A DNA stretch of 64,000 nucleotides from Arcobacter defluvii (GTDB taxonomy: Bacteria > Campylobacterota > Campylobacteria > Campylobacterales > Arcobacteraceae), in NCBI RefSeq assembly GCF_013201725.1, contig NZ_CP053835.1:930001-994000 (forward strand), in the 5' to 3' direction. The first letter of the stretch is position 1. Each line of letters starts with the position of its first letter. The translations under genes and the position numbers were made by a program. Below, piece by piece: positions 27,555 to 36,290 of this stretch. The notes under the pieces are model-generated. The model worked only from the letters and a program-made list of their open reading frames with translations. It was not told where the DNA came from and ran no database searches.

Positions 27555-28648
27555 GATGACAACTTAGTCATTACTACTTCTTCACTTTTATTTTGCCACT
27601 CATCGTGCATTGCTTTAAAAGTAAAGTAGCTATCGTGAACTTTTTTAACTAAAGGATTTTCTGCTGTTAATTTATCATATGTAGCAAACGTAACTTCTCT
27701 TAATTTTTCAATAACAGAATCAGGTAATGTTTTTGCTTGTACACCTTGATTTTTAACTAAATCTTCTAAAGCTTCAGAGTTATTTGCTTCAGACCAAGAT
27801 AATCCCATAAGATTACACTCTGCTGCAACTGCTCTTACGATTGCTTGTAAATCTTTTGGTAACGAATCCCACGCATCTTTATTGATTAAACACTCTGTTG
27901 TATTACTTGGTTCTCCCCATCCTGTTGTATAGTAATATTTTGCAGCTTTTTGGAATTCCATTTTTCTATCTTGAAATGGTCCCACAAATTCAGCAGCATC
28001 AATTACACCTCTTTCAAGTGCAGGGAAAATTTCTCCACCTGGAAGTAATTTAACACTAACTCCAAGTTGTTCTAATACTTTTCCAGCAAGTCCAGGAACT
28101 CTCATTCTAAGACCATTTAAATCTGCAACAGAGTTAATCTCTTTTTTAAACCAACCTGTCATTTGAACACCTGTATTCCCTGCTGCTAGTCCTATTACAT
28201 TAAATGGTTTATAAACTTCATCCCATAACTCTTGTCCTCCACCAAATTGAAGCCAAGCATTTGTTCCTTGGAAGTTCATTCCAAAAGGAACAGCAGTAAA
28301 ATATTGAGCTGCAAATGTTTTACCAGCCCAAAAAAATGAGTTACCCCAGTTCATTTGGATTGTACCTTTTGATACTGAATCAAAACCTTCCATTGCAGGA
28401 ATAAGTTCACCAGCAGGATAGTGTTTAATTTTTAATCTACCTCCTGATAATTCATCAACTCTTTCACAAAAGTAACTTGCACTTCCAGGACCAACAGAAT
28501 AAAATGGTGCTCCTGCTCCATAACAATTTGTCATTTTCCATCTAAAAGTTTTAGTTGATTCTGCACTTGCAATTGAGGGTATTGCAATTGCAGCACCAAT
28601 ACCAGCTAAACCTGTTTTCTTAATAAATTCTCTTCTATTATTAGTCAT
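27551..28648 (-). CDS. dctP: TRAP transporter substrate-binding protein, Tat-exported
   Basis: Periplasmic solute receptor of a TRAP system. I use the ATG at 28648 (MTNNRREFIKKTG), preceded by AAGGA; an upstream in-frame ATG at 28699 lacks a ribosome site. The N-terminus is a twin-arginine signal (Arg5-Arg6, hydrophobic core, ASA cleavage near 29). The DctP family signature is clear: GGEIFPALERGVIDAAEFVG and the arginine-bearing LRMRVPGLAGKVLEQLG, which in the family contacts a carboxylate. WGEPSNTTECLINKDAW resembles the 2-oxoacid/lactate-type (TakP-like) group. The ligand is probably an organic acid; its identity is not readable. First gene of the operon. Confidence 0.92.
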   Translation of the reverse strand: MTNNRREFIKKTGLAGIGAAIAIPSIASAESTKTFRWKMTNCYGAGAPFYSVGPGSASYFCERVDELSGGRLKIKHYPAGELIPAMEGFDSVSKGTIQMNWGNSFFWAGKTFAAQYFTAVPFGMNFQGTNAWLQFGGGQELWDEVYKPFNVIGLAAGNTGVQMTGWFKKEINSVADLNGLRMRVPGLAGKVLEQLGVSVKLLPGGEIFPALERGVIDAAEFVGPFQDRKMEFQKAAKYYYTTGWGEPSNTTECLINKDAWDSLPKDLQAIVRAVAAECNLMGLSWSEANNSEALEDLVKNQGVQAKTLPDSVIEKLREVTFATYDKLTAENPLVKKVHDSYFTFKAMHDEWQNKSEEVVMTKLSS

Positions 28649-29107
28649 GTTATTCCTTTTTTCAAAAATTAGATTCATGATGAATCCACCTAATGACAAC
28701 TCTTTTAAGAGCTAATATATTTAAAACATTAAAGAGTTACTTATATTTTTAGATAATTATCTCTTTCATAAATCTACACAATAATTAAAATTAAATTTTT
28801 GTAAGACGTTGTATCTCTAATATGTTTTCTGCTGCTATTCTATACCTTGCATGATTTTTTGTAAAGATATTTTTTAATAATATGTGTACATAAACTATGC
28901 ATATATTTTATACAGTAGAATAATAAATTTTATACATCTATTTAAATATAAAAAAATATCCTATATGTAATTGAATTTATGATAAAATGTCACGATTAAA
29001 CCGTTATATAGAGCAATTAGCTTGCATTATTTAGTATAAATAATTTTATTAAAATAGTAAGGTTTAGTATATAAAATATATAAGAGAAGATGAGTTGAAA
29101 ATATAAT
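28649..29107. other. 459-bp divergent intergenic region without a gene
   Basis: Very AT-rich control region between dctP (minus) and a ureidoglycolate lyase paralogue (plus). No open frame with a ribosome site. It contains a near-palindrome TATGTGTACATA (28881-28892), a possible -10 (GATAAAAT, 28981-28988) for the plus gene, and an inverted repeat in the leader: ATTAAACC (28995-29002) and GGTTTAGT (29061-29068), enclosing a small GCAA/TTGC hairpin (29013-29025). I match none of this to a known riboswitch. Confidence 0.5.
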
Positions 29108-29626
29108 ATGAGAATAGAAATAAAACCAAAACCTCTAACAAGAGAAGCTTTTAAAAAATTCGGTGAAGTTATAGAAAAAGAGGGCAGAGAATCTATGATT
29201 ATAAATAGAGGATCTGCTGAAAAATTTTATGAAGTATGTAATATGGATGCAAATGAAAAAGGAGTAAAATCAATTTTACATATTTATATAGGAAAAGGTA
29301 GAGAATTTCCTCTACATATAAATATGTTAGAAAAACATCCATACTTTTCTCAAACTTTTGTGCCAAGAAGTAAAGAACCTTTTTATTGTGTTGTTGCTTT
29401 GGGTGGTAGAGAACCAGATTTATCAACTTTAGAAATATTTAAAACAAATGGAGATCAAGGTGTTCATTTAAATAGAGGAACTTGGCATTTCCCTTTAATT
29501 TGTATAGAAGATAAACAAGAGTTCATCGTTTTGGATGGTGTAGGTATTAATCTTGATGAAAAAAAAGTAATCGAATGTGTAGAATATAATATGCAAGATA
29601 AAGAGATATTTTTAATAAAAGATTAA
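29108..29626 (+). CDS. allA: Ureidoglycolate lyase, paralogue 1
   Basis: 172-residue cupin-like enzyme of the AllA family, which splits ureidoglycolate into glyoxylate and urea in the last step of allantoin breakdown. Family signatures: LTREAFKKFGEVIE at the start, MLEKHPYFSQTFVPRS around 78-93 with the conserved His-Pro/Ser-Gln, and GVHLNRGTWHFPLI around 119-132. A closely similar paralogue lies at 42523 in the allantoin operon. This copy precedes the urea transporter genes by 158 bp and is divergent from the TRAP operon. The ribosome site is weak. Family assignment is firm; why there are two copies is not known. Confidence 0.88.
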   Translation: MRIEIKPKPLTREAFKKFGEVIEKEGRESMIINRGSAEKFYEVCNMDANEKGVKSILHIYIGKGREFPLHINMLEKHPYFSQTFVPRSKEPFYCVVALGGREPDLSTLEIFKTNGDQGVHLNRGTWHFPLICIEDKQEFIVLDGVGINLDEKKVIECVEYNMQDKEIFLIKD

Positions 29627-29721
29627 ATAAATTTTATTTGTTGTTTAGTGCTTGTTATTATTAAATATTTTATTATGGTTAATGTTTAAAATATATACAA
29701 CAACTTTTTAAATTACTATCA

Positions 29722-29756
29722 AAAACAACACTAAAACAACACTTCTTTTTTATACT
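29722..29756 (+). promoter_or_regulatory. urtA promoter with 11-bp tandem direct repeat
   Basis: AAAACAACACT occurs twice back to back (29722-29732 and 29733-29743), directly upstream of a -10-like TATACT (29751-29756). The repeats occupy the -35 region, where no good -35 hexamer is seen. One-turn spacing suggests a site for an activator binding direct repeats. No regulator is identified. Confidence 0.5.
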
Positions 29757-29784
29757 TCGTTTAGAAATAAAAAAGGAGACTTAG

Positions 29785-31059
29785 ATGAAAAGATTATTTG
29801 CAAAAGCAATTGTAACTTCTGCATTATTAGGTGGAATGTTAGTTCACGCTGCTGATACTATCAAAGTTGGAGTTTTACACTCTCTTTCAGGAACTATGGC
29901 TATTAGTGAAACAACACTTAAAGACACAGTTTTAATGCTAATTGATGAGCAAAACAAAAAAGGTGGAGTTTTAGGAAAAAAACTTGAACCAGTTGTTGTT
30001 GACCCAGCTTCAAATTGGCCTTTATTTGCTGAAAAAATGAGAAGTTTATTAACTAAAGATAAAGTTGATGTAACTTTTGGTTGTTGGACATCAGTTTCAA
30101 GAAAATCTGTTCTTCCTGTTGTTGAAGAGTTAAATGGATTATTATTCTATCCAGTTCAATATGAAGGTGAAGAGTCTTCTAAAAATGTATTTTATACAGG
30201 TGCTGCGCCAAATCAACAAGCAATTCCAGCAGTTGATTATTTGATGAATGAAATGGGAGTAAAAAGATTTGTTTTAGCTGGAACAGATTATGTTTATCCA
30301 AGAACTACAAATAAAATCTTAGAAGCATATTTATTATCAAAAGGTGTTAAAAAAGAAGATATTATGATTAATTATACGCCATTTGGTCACTCTGATTGGC
30401 AATCAATTGTAAGTGATATTAAAAAATTTGGTTCAACTGGTGTTAAAACAGCTGTTGTTTCAACTATCAATGGTGATGCAAATGTTCCATTTTATAAAGA
30501 GTTAGGAAATCAAGGTATTAAATCTGAAGATATTCCAGTTGTTGCATTTAGTGTTGGTGAAGAAGAACTTTCAGGAATTGATACAAAACCACTTGTTGGA
30601 CATTTAGCAGCTTGGAATTATTTTGAAAGTGTAAAAACTCCTGAAAATGATAAATTCATTTCAACTTGGCATAAATTCATCAAAGATGAAAAAAGAGTTA
30701 CAAATGACCCGATGGAAGCTACATATATTGGATTTAACCTTTGGGTAAAAGCTGTTGAAAAAGCAGGTACAACTAATGTTGATAAAGTAAATGAAGCAAT
30801 CGTTGGATTATCTGTTCCAAATTTAACTGGTGGAACAGCAACTATGTTGAAAAATCACCATATTACAAAACCTGTATTAATTGGTGAAATTCAAGAAGAT
30901 GGTCAATTTGAAACTGTATTCTCTACAAAAGAAGTAGCAGGTGATGCTTGGTCTGATTTCTTACCATCATCAAAAGATGTAATCTCTGATTGGACAGCTC
31001 CAATTAATTGTGGTAACTATAATACTGTAACAAAAAAATGTTCAGGACAAAACTACTAA
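29785..31059 (+). CDS. urtA: Urea ABC transporter substrate-binding protein
   Basis: 424-residue periplasmic binding protein of the branched-chain amino acid/amide class. Signal peptide to about residue 22 (LLGGMLVHAADT). The UrtA pattern is clear: DTIKVGVLHSLSGTMAISET at the mature N-terminus, GCWTSVSRKSVLPVVEE and GLLFYPVQYEGEE, GAAPNQQAIPAVDYLM, and AFSVGEEELSGID. These segments separate UrtA from LivJ-type proteins. It captures external urea for UrtBCDE. It heads the urtABCDE operon, preceded by AAAAAGGAG and followed by a hairpin that may raise its expression over the membrane genes. Confidence 0.95.
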   Translation: MKRLFAKAIVTSALLGGMLVHAADTIKVGVLHSLSGTMAISETTLKDTVLMLIDEQNKKGGVLGKKLEPVVVDPASNWPLFAEKMRSLLTKDKVDVTFGCWTSVSRKSVLPVVEELNGLLFYPVQYEGEESSKNVFYTGAAPNQQAIPAVDYLMNEMGVKRFVLAGTDYVYPRTTNKILEAYLLSKGVKKEDIMINYTPFGHSDWQSIVSDIKKFGSTGVKTAVVSTINGDANVPFYKELGNQGIKSEDIPVVAFSVGEEELSGIDTKPLVGHLAAWNYFESVKTPENDKFISTWHKFIKDEKRVTNDPMEATYIGFNLWVKAVEKAGTTNVDKVNEAIVGLSVPNLTGGTATMLKNHHITKPVLIGEIQEDGQFETVFSTKEVAGDAWSDFLPSSKDVISDWTAPINCGNYNTVTKKCSGQNY

Positions 31060-31066
31060 TAAAAAT

Positions 31067-31092
31067 ATAAAGAGGAGTTTTCTCTTCTTTAT
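31067..31092 (+). terminator. Attenuating hairpin between urtA and urtB
   Basis: ATAAAGAGGAG (31067-31077) pairs with CTCTTCTTTAT (31082-31092): 11 bp with one wobble and loop TTTT. A position right after the binding-protein gene suggests partial termination or 3'-end protection. No clean T tract follows. Confidence 0.5.
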
Positions 31093-31114
31093 TAAATCTA
31101 CATAGGACTAAAAA

Positions 31115-32719
31115 ATGAAATTTTCAATTTTTAAAATAATCTTTCTTAATTTATTAATCCTATCATCTCTTTTTTCTTCAACATTTGAAGATGATTTAAA
31201 AGCAATAGACGGAAAAAATTTTAATGAAAAAGAAAATATTGTAACTCAACTTGCAAATAATTATATAGAAGATGATAGATTAACTTTAGTTTTATCTAAA
31301 ATGCTTGATGGAGATTTATTCATCAAAAATGATGATAAAGATGTTGTTGTATTAGTTAAAAAAGAAGAAAATAGTTTATACACTAAATCTTTGATTAGTG
31401 GAAATGATTTAGAAAAACTTGATGAATCAAGATTTGAAAAAGTTAAAACTAACAATAAATTAAGAAGTGTTATAAAAAGCTTACTTGCTCAAATAAATCT
31501 TTTCTCTAAAGATGTAAAAAAAAGAGAGACATCAGCTAAAAATATTTTACAAAATGTTACAAAAGATGATGAAACAGTTATCTTAAAAGCTTTGGAAAAA
31601 GAGAAAAATGATGAGGTTAAAGAGCTTTTACTTGAAGCTAAAAATATCATTTTTGCTAAATATTACACCGGAGAAAAACAGTTAGAAGCTGTTCGTACTT
31701 TAGGTGATTATATCTCTTCAAACTCATTAGCAACTTTGAAAACTATAAGTGAATCAAGTGATTCATCACTTGAATTAAAAGAAGAAGCAAATAAATCAAT
31801 ATCTTCAATAGAGCGTTCTAGAAGTTTTTATTCGTTTATAGAAACAGCATTTTTTGGACTTTCTCAAGGTTCAGTTTTACTTTTAGCTGCAATTGGACTT
31901 GCTATTACTTTTGGGGTTATGAAAGTAATAAATATGGCTCATGGTGAACTAATCATGATTGGAGCATATACTACATATACAATCCAACAATTAATGCCAA
32001 ATTTAATCGAATATTCGATTATCATAGCAATTCCTTGTGCTTTTATAGTGAGTGCTTTAGTTGGGATTTTAATAGAAAGATTAGTTATCAGACATTTATA
32101 TGGAAGACCACTTGAAACATTACTAGCAACTTTTGGGATTAGTTTGATTTTACAACAAGTTGTTAGAACAATATTCTCACCACTTAACCAAGAGGTAAAA
32201 ACTCCATCATGGATGAGTGGAGCATGGGAAATAAATAGTGCCTTATCACTTACATATAATAGACTTTATATTGTGATTTTTTCAATCATTGTGTTTTTAG
32301 CAATTTTATATGTGATGAAAAAAACAAGTTTAGGATTAAAAGTTCGAGCAGTTTCTCAAAATAGACCAATTGCACGTGCAATGGGAATAAAATCAAGTTA
32401 CATTGATGCAATAACATTTGGAATAGGTTCAGGAATTGCAGGAGTTGCTGGAGTTGCTTTATCTCAACTTACAAATGTTGGACCAAATCTTGGACAAGCA
32501 TATATCGTAGATAGTTTTATGGTTGTTGTGTTTGGTGGAGTTGGAAATTTATGGGGAACTTTAATAGCAGCATTTTCACTTGGAGAAATAAATAAATTTA
32601 TCGAACCAGTTGCTGGGGCAGTTTTAGCAAAAGTTATTATTTTAGTATTCATAATACTATTTATTCAGAAAAAACCAAGAGGGCTTTTCCCACAAAAGGG
32701 AAGAGATGTTGAGGATTAA
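31115..32719 (+). CDS. urtB: Urea ABC transporter permease UrtB
   Basis: 534-residue permease of the LivH class with a large N-terminal part before the membrane domain, as usual for UrtB. A signal-like helix (about 5-22) leads to a roughly 210-residue helical region, probably periplasmic. The permease begins near 240 (FGLSQGSVLLLAAIGLAITFG) and has GVMKVINMAHGELIMIGAYT, RPLETLLATFGISLILQQ and a C-terminal VVVFGGVGNLWGTL, typical of the family. RBS AGGA at 7 nt. It is separated from urtC by 3 nt. Confidence 0.93.
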   Translation: MKFSIFKIIFLNLLILSSLFSSTFEDDLKAIDGKNFNEKENIVTQLANNYIEDDRLTLVLSKMLDGDLFIKNDDKDVVVLVKKEENSLYTKSLISGNDLEKLDESRFEKVKTNNKLRSVIKSLLAQINLFSKDVKKRETSAKNILQNVTKDDETVILKALEKEKNDEVKELLLEAKNIIFAKYYTGEKQLEAVRTLGDYISSNSLATLKTISESSDSSLELKEEANKSISSIERSRSFYSFIETAFFGLSQGSVLLLAAIGLAITFGVMKVINMAHGELIMIGAYTTYTIQQLMPNLIEYSIIIAIPCAFIVSALVGILIERLVIRHLYGRPLETLLATFGISLILQQVVRTIFSPLNQEVKTPSWMSGAWEINSALSLTYNRLYIVIFSIIVFLAILYVMKKTSLGLKVRAVSQNRPIARAMGIKSSYIDAITFGIGSGIAGVAGVALSQLTNVGPNLGQAYIVDSFMVVVFGGVGNLWGTLIAAFSLGEINKFIEPVAGAVLAKVIILVFIILFIQKKPRGLFPQKGRDVED

Positions 32720-32722
32720 GAT

Positions 32723-33832
32723 ATGAAAAAGCAACCATTAATTTTAAAAATTATGCAAAATGATAAAGGTGGAAAAATAGTTTTATCATCTCTTGCTGTT
32801 GTAGTATTTGTAGTTTCATTTTGTAATTTATTTGTTCCAGAAAATTCGATTTTTTATATTTCGACTTTTACAGTTACGATTTTAGGAAAATATTTAGCAT
32901 TTGCATTACTTGCTCTTGCTCTTGATTTAGTGTGGGGATATTTAGGAGTTTTAAGCCTTGGTCATGGAGCATTTTTTGCTCTTGGGGGTTATGCTTGGGC
33001 TATGTATCTTATGCGTCAAATTGGTGAAAGAGGAGTTTATGGAAATCCAGATTTACCAGATTTTATGGTGTTTATGAATTTAAAAGAGTTACCTTGGTTT
33101 TGGTATGGATTTGATAATCCTTTATTTGCCTTTTTGATGGTTATGTTTGTTCCCGCACTTTTAGCTTTTATTTTTGGATGGTTAGCATTTAAAAGTAGGG
33201 TAACTGGAGTTTATCTTTCAATCATAACACAAGCTTTAACTTATGCACTTATGTTAGCTTTCTTTAGAAATGATATGGGATTTGGTGGAAATAATGGTCT
33301 GACAGATTTTAAAGATATTTTAGGTTTTGACTTATCAGCTGATACTACAAGAGTAGGGTTATTAATCATCACTTTTATAGCTTTAACTTTAGGATATTTA
33401 CTTTGTAGATTTATTATAAATTCAAGACTTGGACGAGTTGTAATATCTATTAGAGATGCTGAAAGTAGGGTGAGATTTTTAGGATATAAAGTAGAACAAT
33501 ATAAACTTTTTATTTTTGTTGTATCTGCAATATTAGCTGCAATCGCTGGAGCACTTTATGTGCCACAAGTAGGAATCATAAATCCTGGAGTTTTTTCACC
33601 TTTATTTTCTATTGAACTCGTTATTTGGGTTGCAATTGGAGGACGAGGTACGCTTTATGGTGCAATCATAGGTGCAATAGTTGTAAGTTTTGCAAGTACA
33701 TATTTTACATCTGCTCTTCCAGAAGTTTGGTTATATGCTTTAGGTGCACTTTTTGTTGTAGTTACTCTATATCTTCCAAAAGGTGTGGTTGGAATATTTA
33801 CAATGTTTAAATCAAAAGTAAAAAAGGCTTAA
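32723..33832 (+). CDS. urtC: Urea ABC transporter permease UrtC
   Basis: 369-residue LivM-class permease partner of UrtB. Multi-helix membrane protein with LALDLVWGYLGVLSLGHGAF (about 71-90), the glycine-rich YLSIITQALTYALMLAFFRN, FGGNNGLTDFKD, the cytoplasmic loop RVVISIRDAESRVRFLGY (EAA-like coupling segment) and WVAIGGRGTLYGAIIGA. All match the urea/branched-chain amide subfamily. Length is normal. It follows urtB by 3 nt and precedes urtD by 1 nt. Confidence 0.94.
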   Translation: MKKQPLILKIMQNDKGGKIVLSSLAVVVFVVSFCNLFVPENSIFYISTFTVTILGKYLAFALLALALDLVWGYLGVLSLGHGAFFALGGYAWAMYLMRQIGERGVYGNPDLPDFMVFMNLKELPWFWYGFDNPLFAFLMVMFVPALLAFIFGWLAFKSRVTGVYLSIITQALTYALMLAFFRNDMGFGGNNGLTDFKDILGFDLSADTTRVGLLIITFIALTLGYLLCRFIINSRLGRVVISIRDAESRVRFLGYKVEQYKLFIFVVSAILAAIAGALYVPQVGIINPGVFSPLFSIELVIWVAIGGRGTLYGAIIGAIVVSFASTYFTSALPEVWLYALGALFVVVTLYLPKGVVGIFTMFKSKVKKA

Positions 33833-33833
33833 G

Positions 33834-34622
33834 ATGAGACTATTAAAACATGAAAATGAGCAAAGAATAGGTGATTTAAAAATAGGTGATAGAATCCTAT
33901 TAGTTGATGGTGTTAGTGTTAGTTTTGATGGTTTTAAAGCCTTAAATAATCTTAGTTTTTCTATAAATTATGGAGAACTAAGATGTATTATTGGTGCAAA
34001 TGGAGCTGGAAAATCAACTATGATGGATGTAGTTACAGGTAAAACAAAACCAGATGAGGGACAAGTTGTTTTTGGTGAAGCAGTTGATTTACTTTCAATG
34101 GATGAACCAAGTATCGCTCAAATTGGAATTGGAAGAAAATTTCAAAAACCAACTGTTTTTGCAAATCATACAGTTTTTGAAAATCTTGAACTTGCAATGA
34201 AAGATGATAAAAGATTTTTCAAAACACTTTTTTCAAGACTAAGTAGCGAACAAAAAGATAAAATTGAAGATACTATGAAACTGATTGGTTTAAAAGAGTT
34301 ATACAATCAACAAGCTGGAATATTATCTCATGGTCAAAAACAGTGGCTAGAAATCGGTATGTTAATCATGCAAGAACCAAAACTTTTACTTGTAGATGAA
34401 CCAGTTGCAGGAATGACACCACAAGAGGTGGAAAAAACAGCAGAGATTTTGACAAGTTTATCAAAAGAAAATGCGGTAGTTGTAGTTGAGCATGATATGG
34501 AGTTTATTAGAAGTATTGCAAAAAAAGTAACAGTTTTACATGAAGGGGCTGTACTTGCAGAAGGAAGTATGGATGCAATACAAAACAATGAAAAAGTACG
34601 AAAAGTATATCTAGGAGAATAG
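33834..34622 (+). CDS. urtD: Urea ABC transporter ATP-binding protein UrtD
   Basis: 262-residue ABC ATPase of the LivG class. Walker A GANGAGKS around 54-61, Q-loop region IGRKFQKPTVFANHTVFENL, signature LSHGQKQWLEIGMLI, Walker B LLLVDEPVAGMT and switch His in VVVEHDMEFI. The LSHGQKQWLEI form of the signature is characteristic of UrtD rather than LivG. The TAG stop lies immediately upstream of urtE, so the two are coupled. Confidence 0.95.
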   Translation: MRLLKHENEQRIGDLKIGDRILLVDGVSVSFDGFKALNNLSFSINYGELRCIIGANGAGKSTMMDVVTGKTKPDEGQVVFGEAVDLLSMDEPSIAQIGIGRKFQKPTVFANHTVFENLELAMKDDKRFFKTLFSRLSSEQKDKIEDTMKLIGLKELYNQQAGILSHGQKQWLEIGMLIMQEPKLLLVDEPVAGMTPQEVEKTAEILTSLSKENAVVVVEHDMEFIRSIAKKVTVLHEGAVLAEGSMDAIQNNEKVRKVYLGE

Positions 34623-34624
34623 TG

Positions 34625-35320
34625 ATGTTAAAAATAGAAAATGTAAATCAATTTTATGGACAAAGTCACACTCTTTGGGATTTAAACTTAGAGTTTAAAA
34701 AAGGTAGATGTACTTGTGTTATGGGAAGAAATGGAGTTGGAAAAACAACTTTGAGTAAAGTTATCATGGGTTTACTTCCAATAAAAGATGGTGGACTAAT
34801 CTATAATGATACTGATATCTCAAAACTTCCAGACCACAAACGTGCAAGTATAGCAATAGGTTATGTACCACAAGGAAGAGAGATTTTTTCACAACTAACA
34901 GTTTTGGAAAATCTTCAAATAGGAGTTATGTCAAATAGACATAAAATCAAAAAAGTTCCAGATAAAATCTATGATTTATTCCCAGTTTTAAAAGATATGC
35001 AAAAAAGAAAAGGTGGAGATTTAAGTGGAGGTCAGCAACAACAATTGGCAATTGCAAGAGCTTTATGTATTGACCCAGATTTTTTAATACTTGATGAACC
35101 AAGTGAAGGAATACAACCAAATATCGTAGCTCAAATTGGCGAGGTTATTGATTATCTTACAAAAGAAGAGCAAATAACTGTTATGTTGGTTGAACAAAAA
35201 CTTCCATTTGCTAGACGTCATGGTGATGATTTTTATGTAATAGATAGAGGAAGTGTAGTTGCTTGTGGTGAGATAGGGCAACTTAGTGATGAGATTATTA
35301 AGAAGTATATGTCGGTTTAG
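34625..35320 (+). CDS. urtE: Urea ABC transporter ATP-binding protein UrtE
   Basis: 231-residue ABC ATPase of the LivF class, second nucleotide-binding subunit of the urea importer. Walker A GRNGVGKT around 34-41, signature LSGGQQQQLAIARAL, Walker B FLILDEPSEGIQP and switch VMLVEQKLPFARRHGDDFYV. I take ATG 34625, 7 nt after AGGAG, rather than the GTG at 34622 that overlaps the urtD stop. Last gene of the urt operon; about 280 bp of control region separate it from the GntR gene and no strong terminator is seen. Confidence 0.94.
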   Translation: MLKIENVNQFYGQSHTLWDLNLEFKKGRCTCVMGRNGVGKTTLSKVIMGLLPIKDGGLIYNDTDISKLPDHKRASIAIGYVPQGREIFSQLTVLENLQIGVMSNRHKIKKVPDKIYDLFPVLKDMQKRKGGDLSGGQQQQLAIARALCIDPDFLILDEPSEGIQPNIVAQIGEVIDYLTKEEQITVMLVEQKLPFARRHGDDFYVIDRGSVVACGEIGQLSDEIIKKYMSV

Positions 35321-35509
35321 ATTATTATAATGCTTAGGAATAAATACAAAATTAAATTTAAAGTTAAAATATAAATAAGATTAATTGCTGATAAAAAGAA
35401 GAATAAATGAAAATTTTATTATAAGAATTTCTAGTTATATGTCATATTAAATAAAAAAGTATAAAAATAGTAAATAATTCTAATTAGTATAAATTATACA
35501 TAAAACTTT

Positions 35510-35564
35510 TTGATAAATAATATGTTATGAGGTATAATAATTCCTAAAATAATTGTAGACAATT
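35510..35564 (+). promoter_or_regulatory. Promoter and operator of the GntR-ureD operon
   Basis: TTGATA (35510-35515) and TATAAT (35533-35538) with a 17-bp spacer form a near-consensus promoter. The palindrome AATTGTAGACAATT (35551-35564) lies just past the predicted transcription start and 34 bp before the gntR ATG, a suitable place for autorepression. The same ATTGTnnACAAT motif recurs near 38.4, 38.5 and 40.0 kb. Confidence 0.7.
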
Positions 35565-35598
35565 TAAATAAATTTGAAGTTATTAAAAGGGAAATTAT

Positions 35599-36285
35599 AT
35601 GATGGAAGTAAATGATGTAATAACATTAGAAGATAATATAGTAAATTTTATTTTTGATTCAATTTTTAACAAAAAATTACATCCTGGAATTAAACTATCA
35701 GAAAGTGTTTTAGCAAAAGAATTAAATACAAGTCGAGATGTTGTTCGAAAAGCATTTAGTAAATTAGAAACGATGGGAATATTAACATACAAAAAAAATC
35801 AAGGTTTTCATGTTGTATGGATAAGTGAGGAAGATGCAAAAGATATTTTTTCAGCAAGAAAAATAATTGAAACAGGTGTTGTTGAAATAGTAACACAAAA
35901 ACATGCTAATCAGAATATTGATTTATCATCACTTTTAGAAAATGTAAATACTGAAGAATATTTAAAAATATCACATAGAAATGGTGAATATGTTAAATCT
36001 TCTTGTGATTTTCATTTAAATTTAGCATCTTTAAGTGAAAATGAGTTTTTAATAAATGCTTTAAAACCTCTTATTCCATTAAGTATTCTTGCTGCATTAA
36101 TTTATGAAGATGAAAATACACAATTTTCTTCATATGATGAACACAGAGTTTTAATTGACACAATAAAAAGTAATAATATTGAGAATGCAAAACGAGTGAT
36201 GTTAGAGCATTTAGATCATTGTGTTGAAGTTTTAGATTTTGGAATTACACCAACAAAAAAAATAAAATTTATATTTGGTAAATAG
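35599..36285 (+). CDS. GntR-family regulator with FCD domain
   Basis: 228-residue transcription factor. The N-terminal winged helix has LSESVLAKELNTSRDVVRKA and LETMGILTYKKNQGFHVVWI; the C-terminal FCD domain (about 85-215) carries the metal-site residues of the family, in SSCDFHLNL, DEHRVLID and EHLDHC. FCD regulators usually bind a small carboxylate or pathway intermediate and repress catabolic operons. The gene lies among purine, ureide and urea genes, is cotranscribed with ureD, and is preceded by a palindrome found before three other purine genes or operons. I infer that it controls purine catabolism; the effector may be an intermediate such as urate or allantoin. RBS AAGGG before ATG 35599. 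Confidence 0.9.
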   Translation: MMEVNDVITLEDNIVNFIFDSIFNKKLHPGIKLSESVLAKELNTSRDVVRKAFSKLETMGILTYKKNQGFHVVWISEEDAKDIFSARKIIETGVVEIVTQKHANQNIDLSSLLENVNTEEYLKISHRNGEYVKSSCDFHLNLASLSENEFLINALKPLIPLSILAALIYEDENTQFSSYDEHRVLIDTIKSNNIENAKRVMLEHLDHCVEVLDFGITPTKKIKFIFGK

Positions 36286-36290
36286 AGAAT

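Noticed and set aside
28649-29107. Purine or guanidine riboswitch in the leader of allA
   Set aside because: No conserved core of these classes is visible; only general inverted repeats are present.
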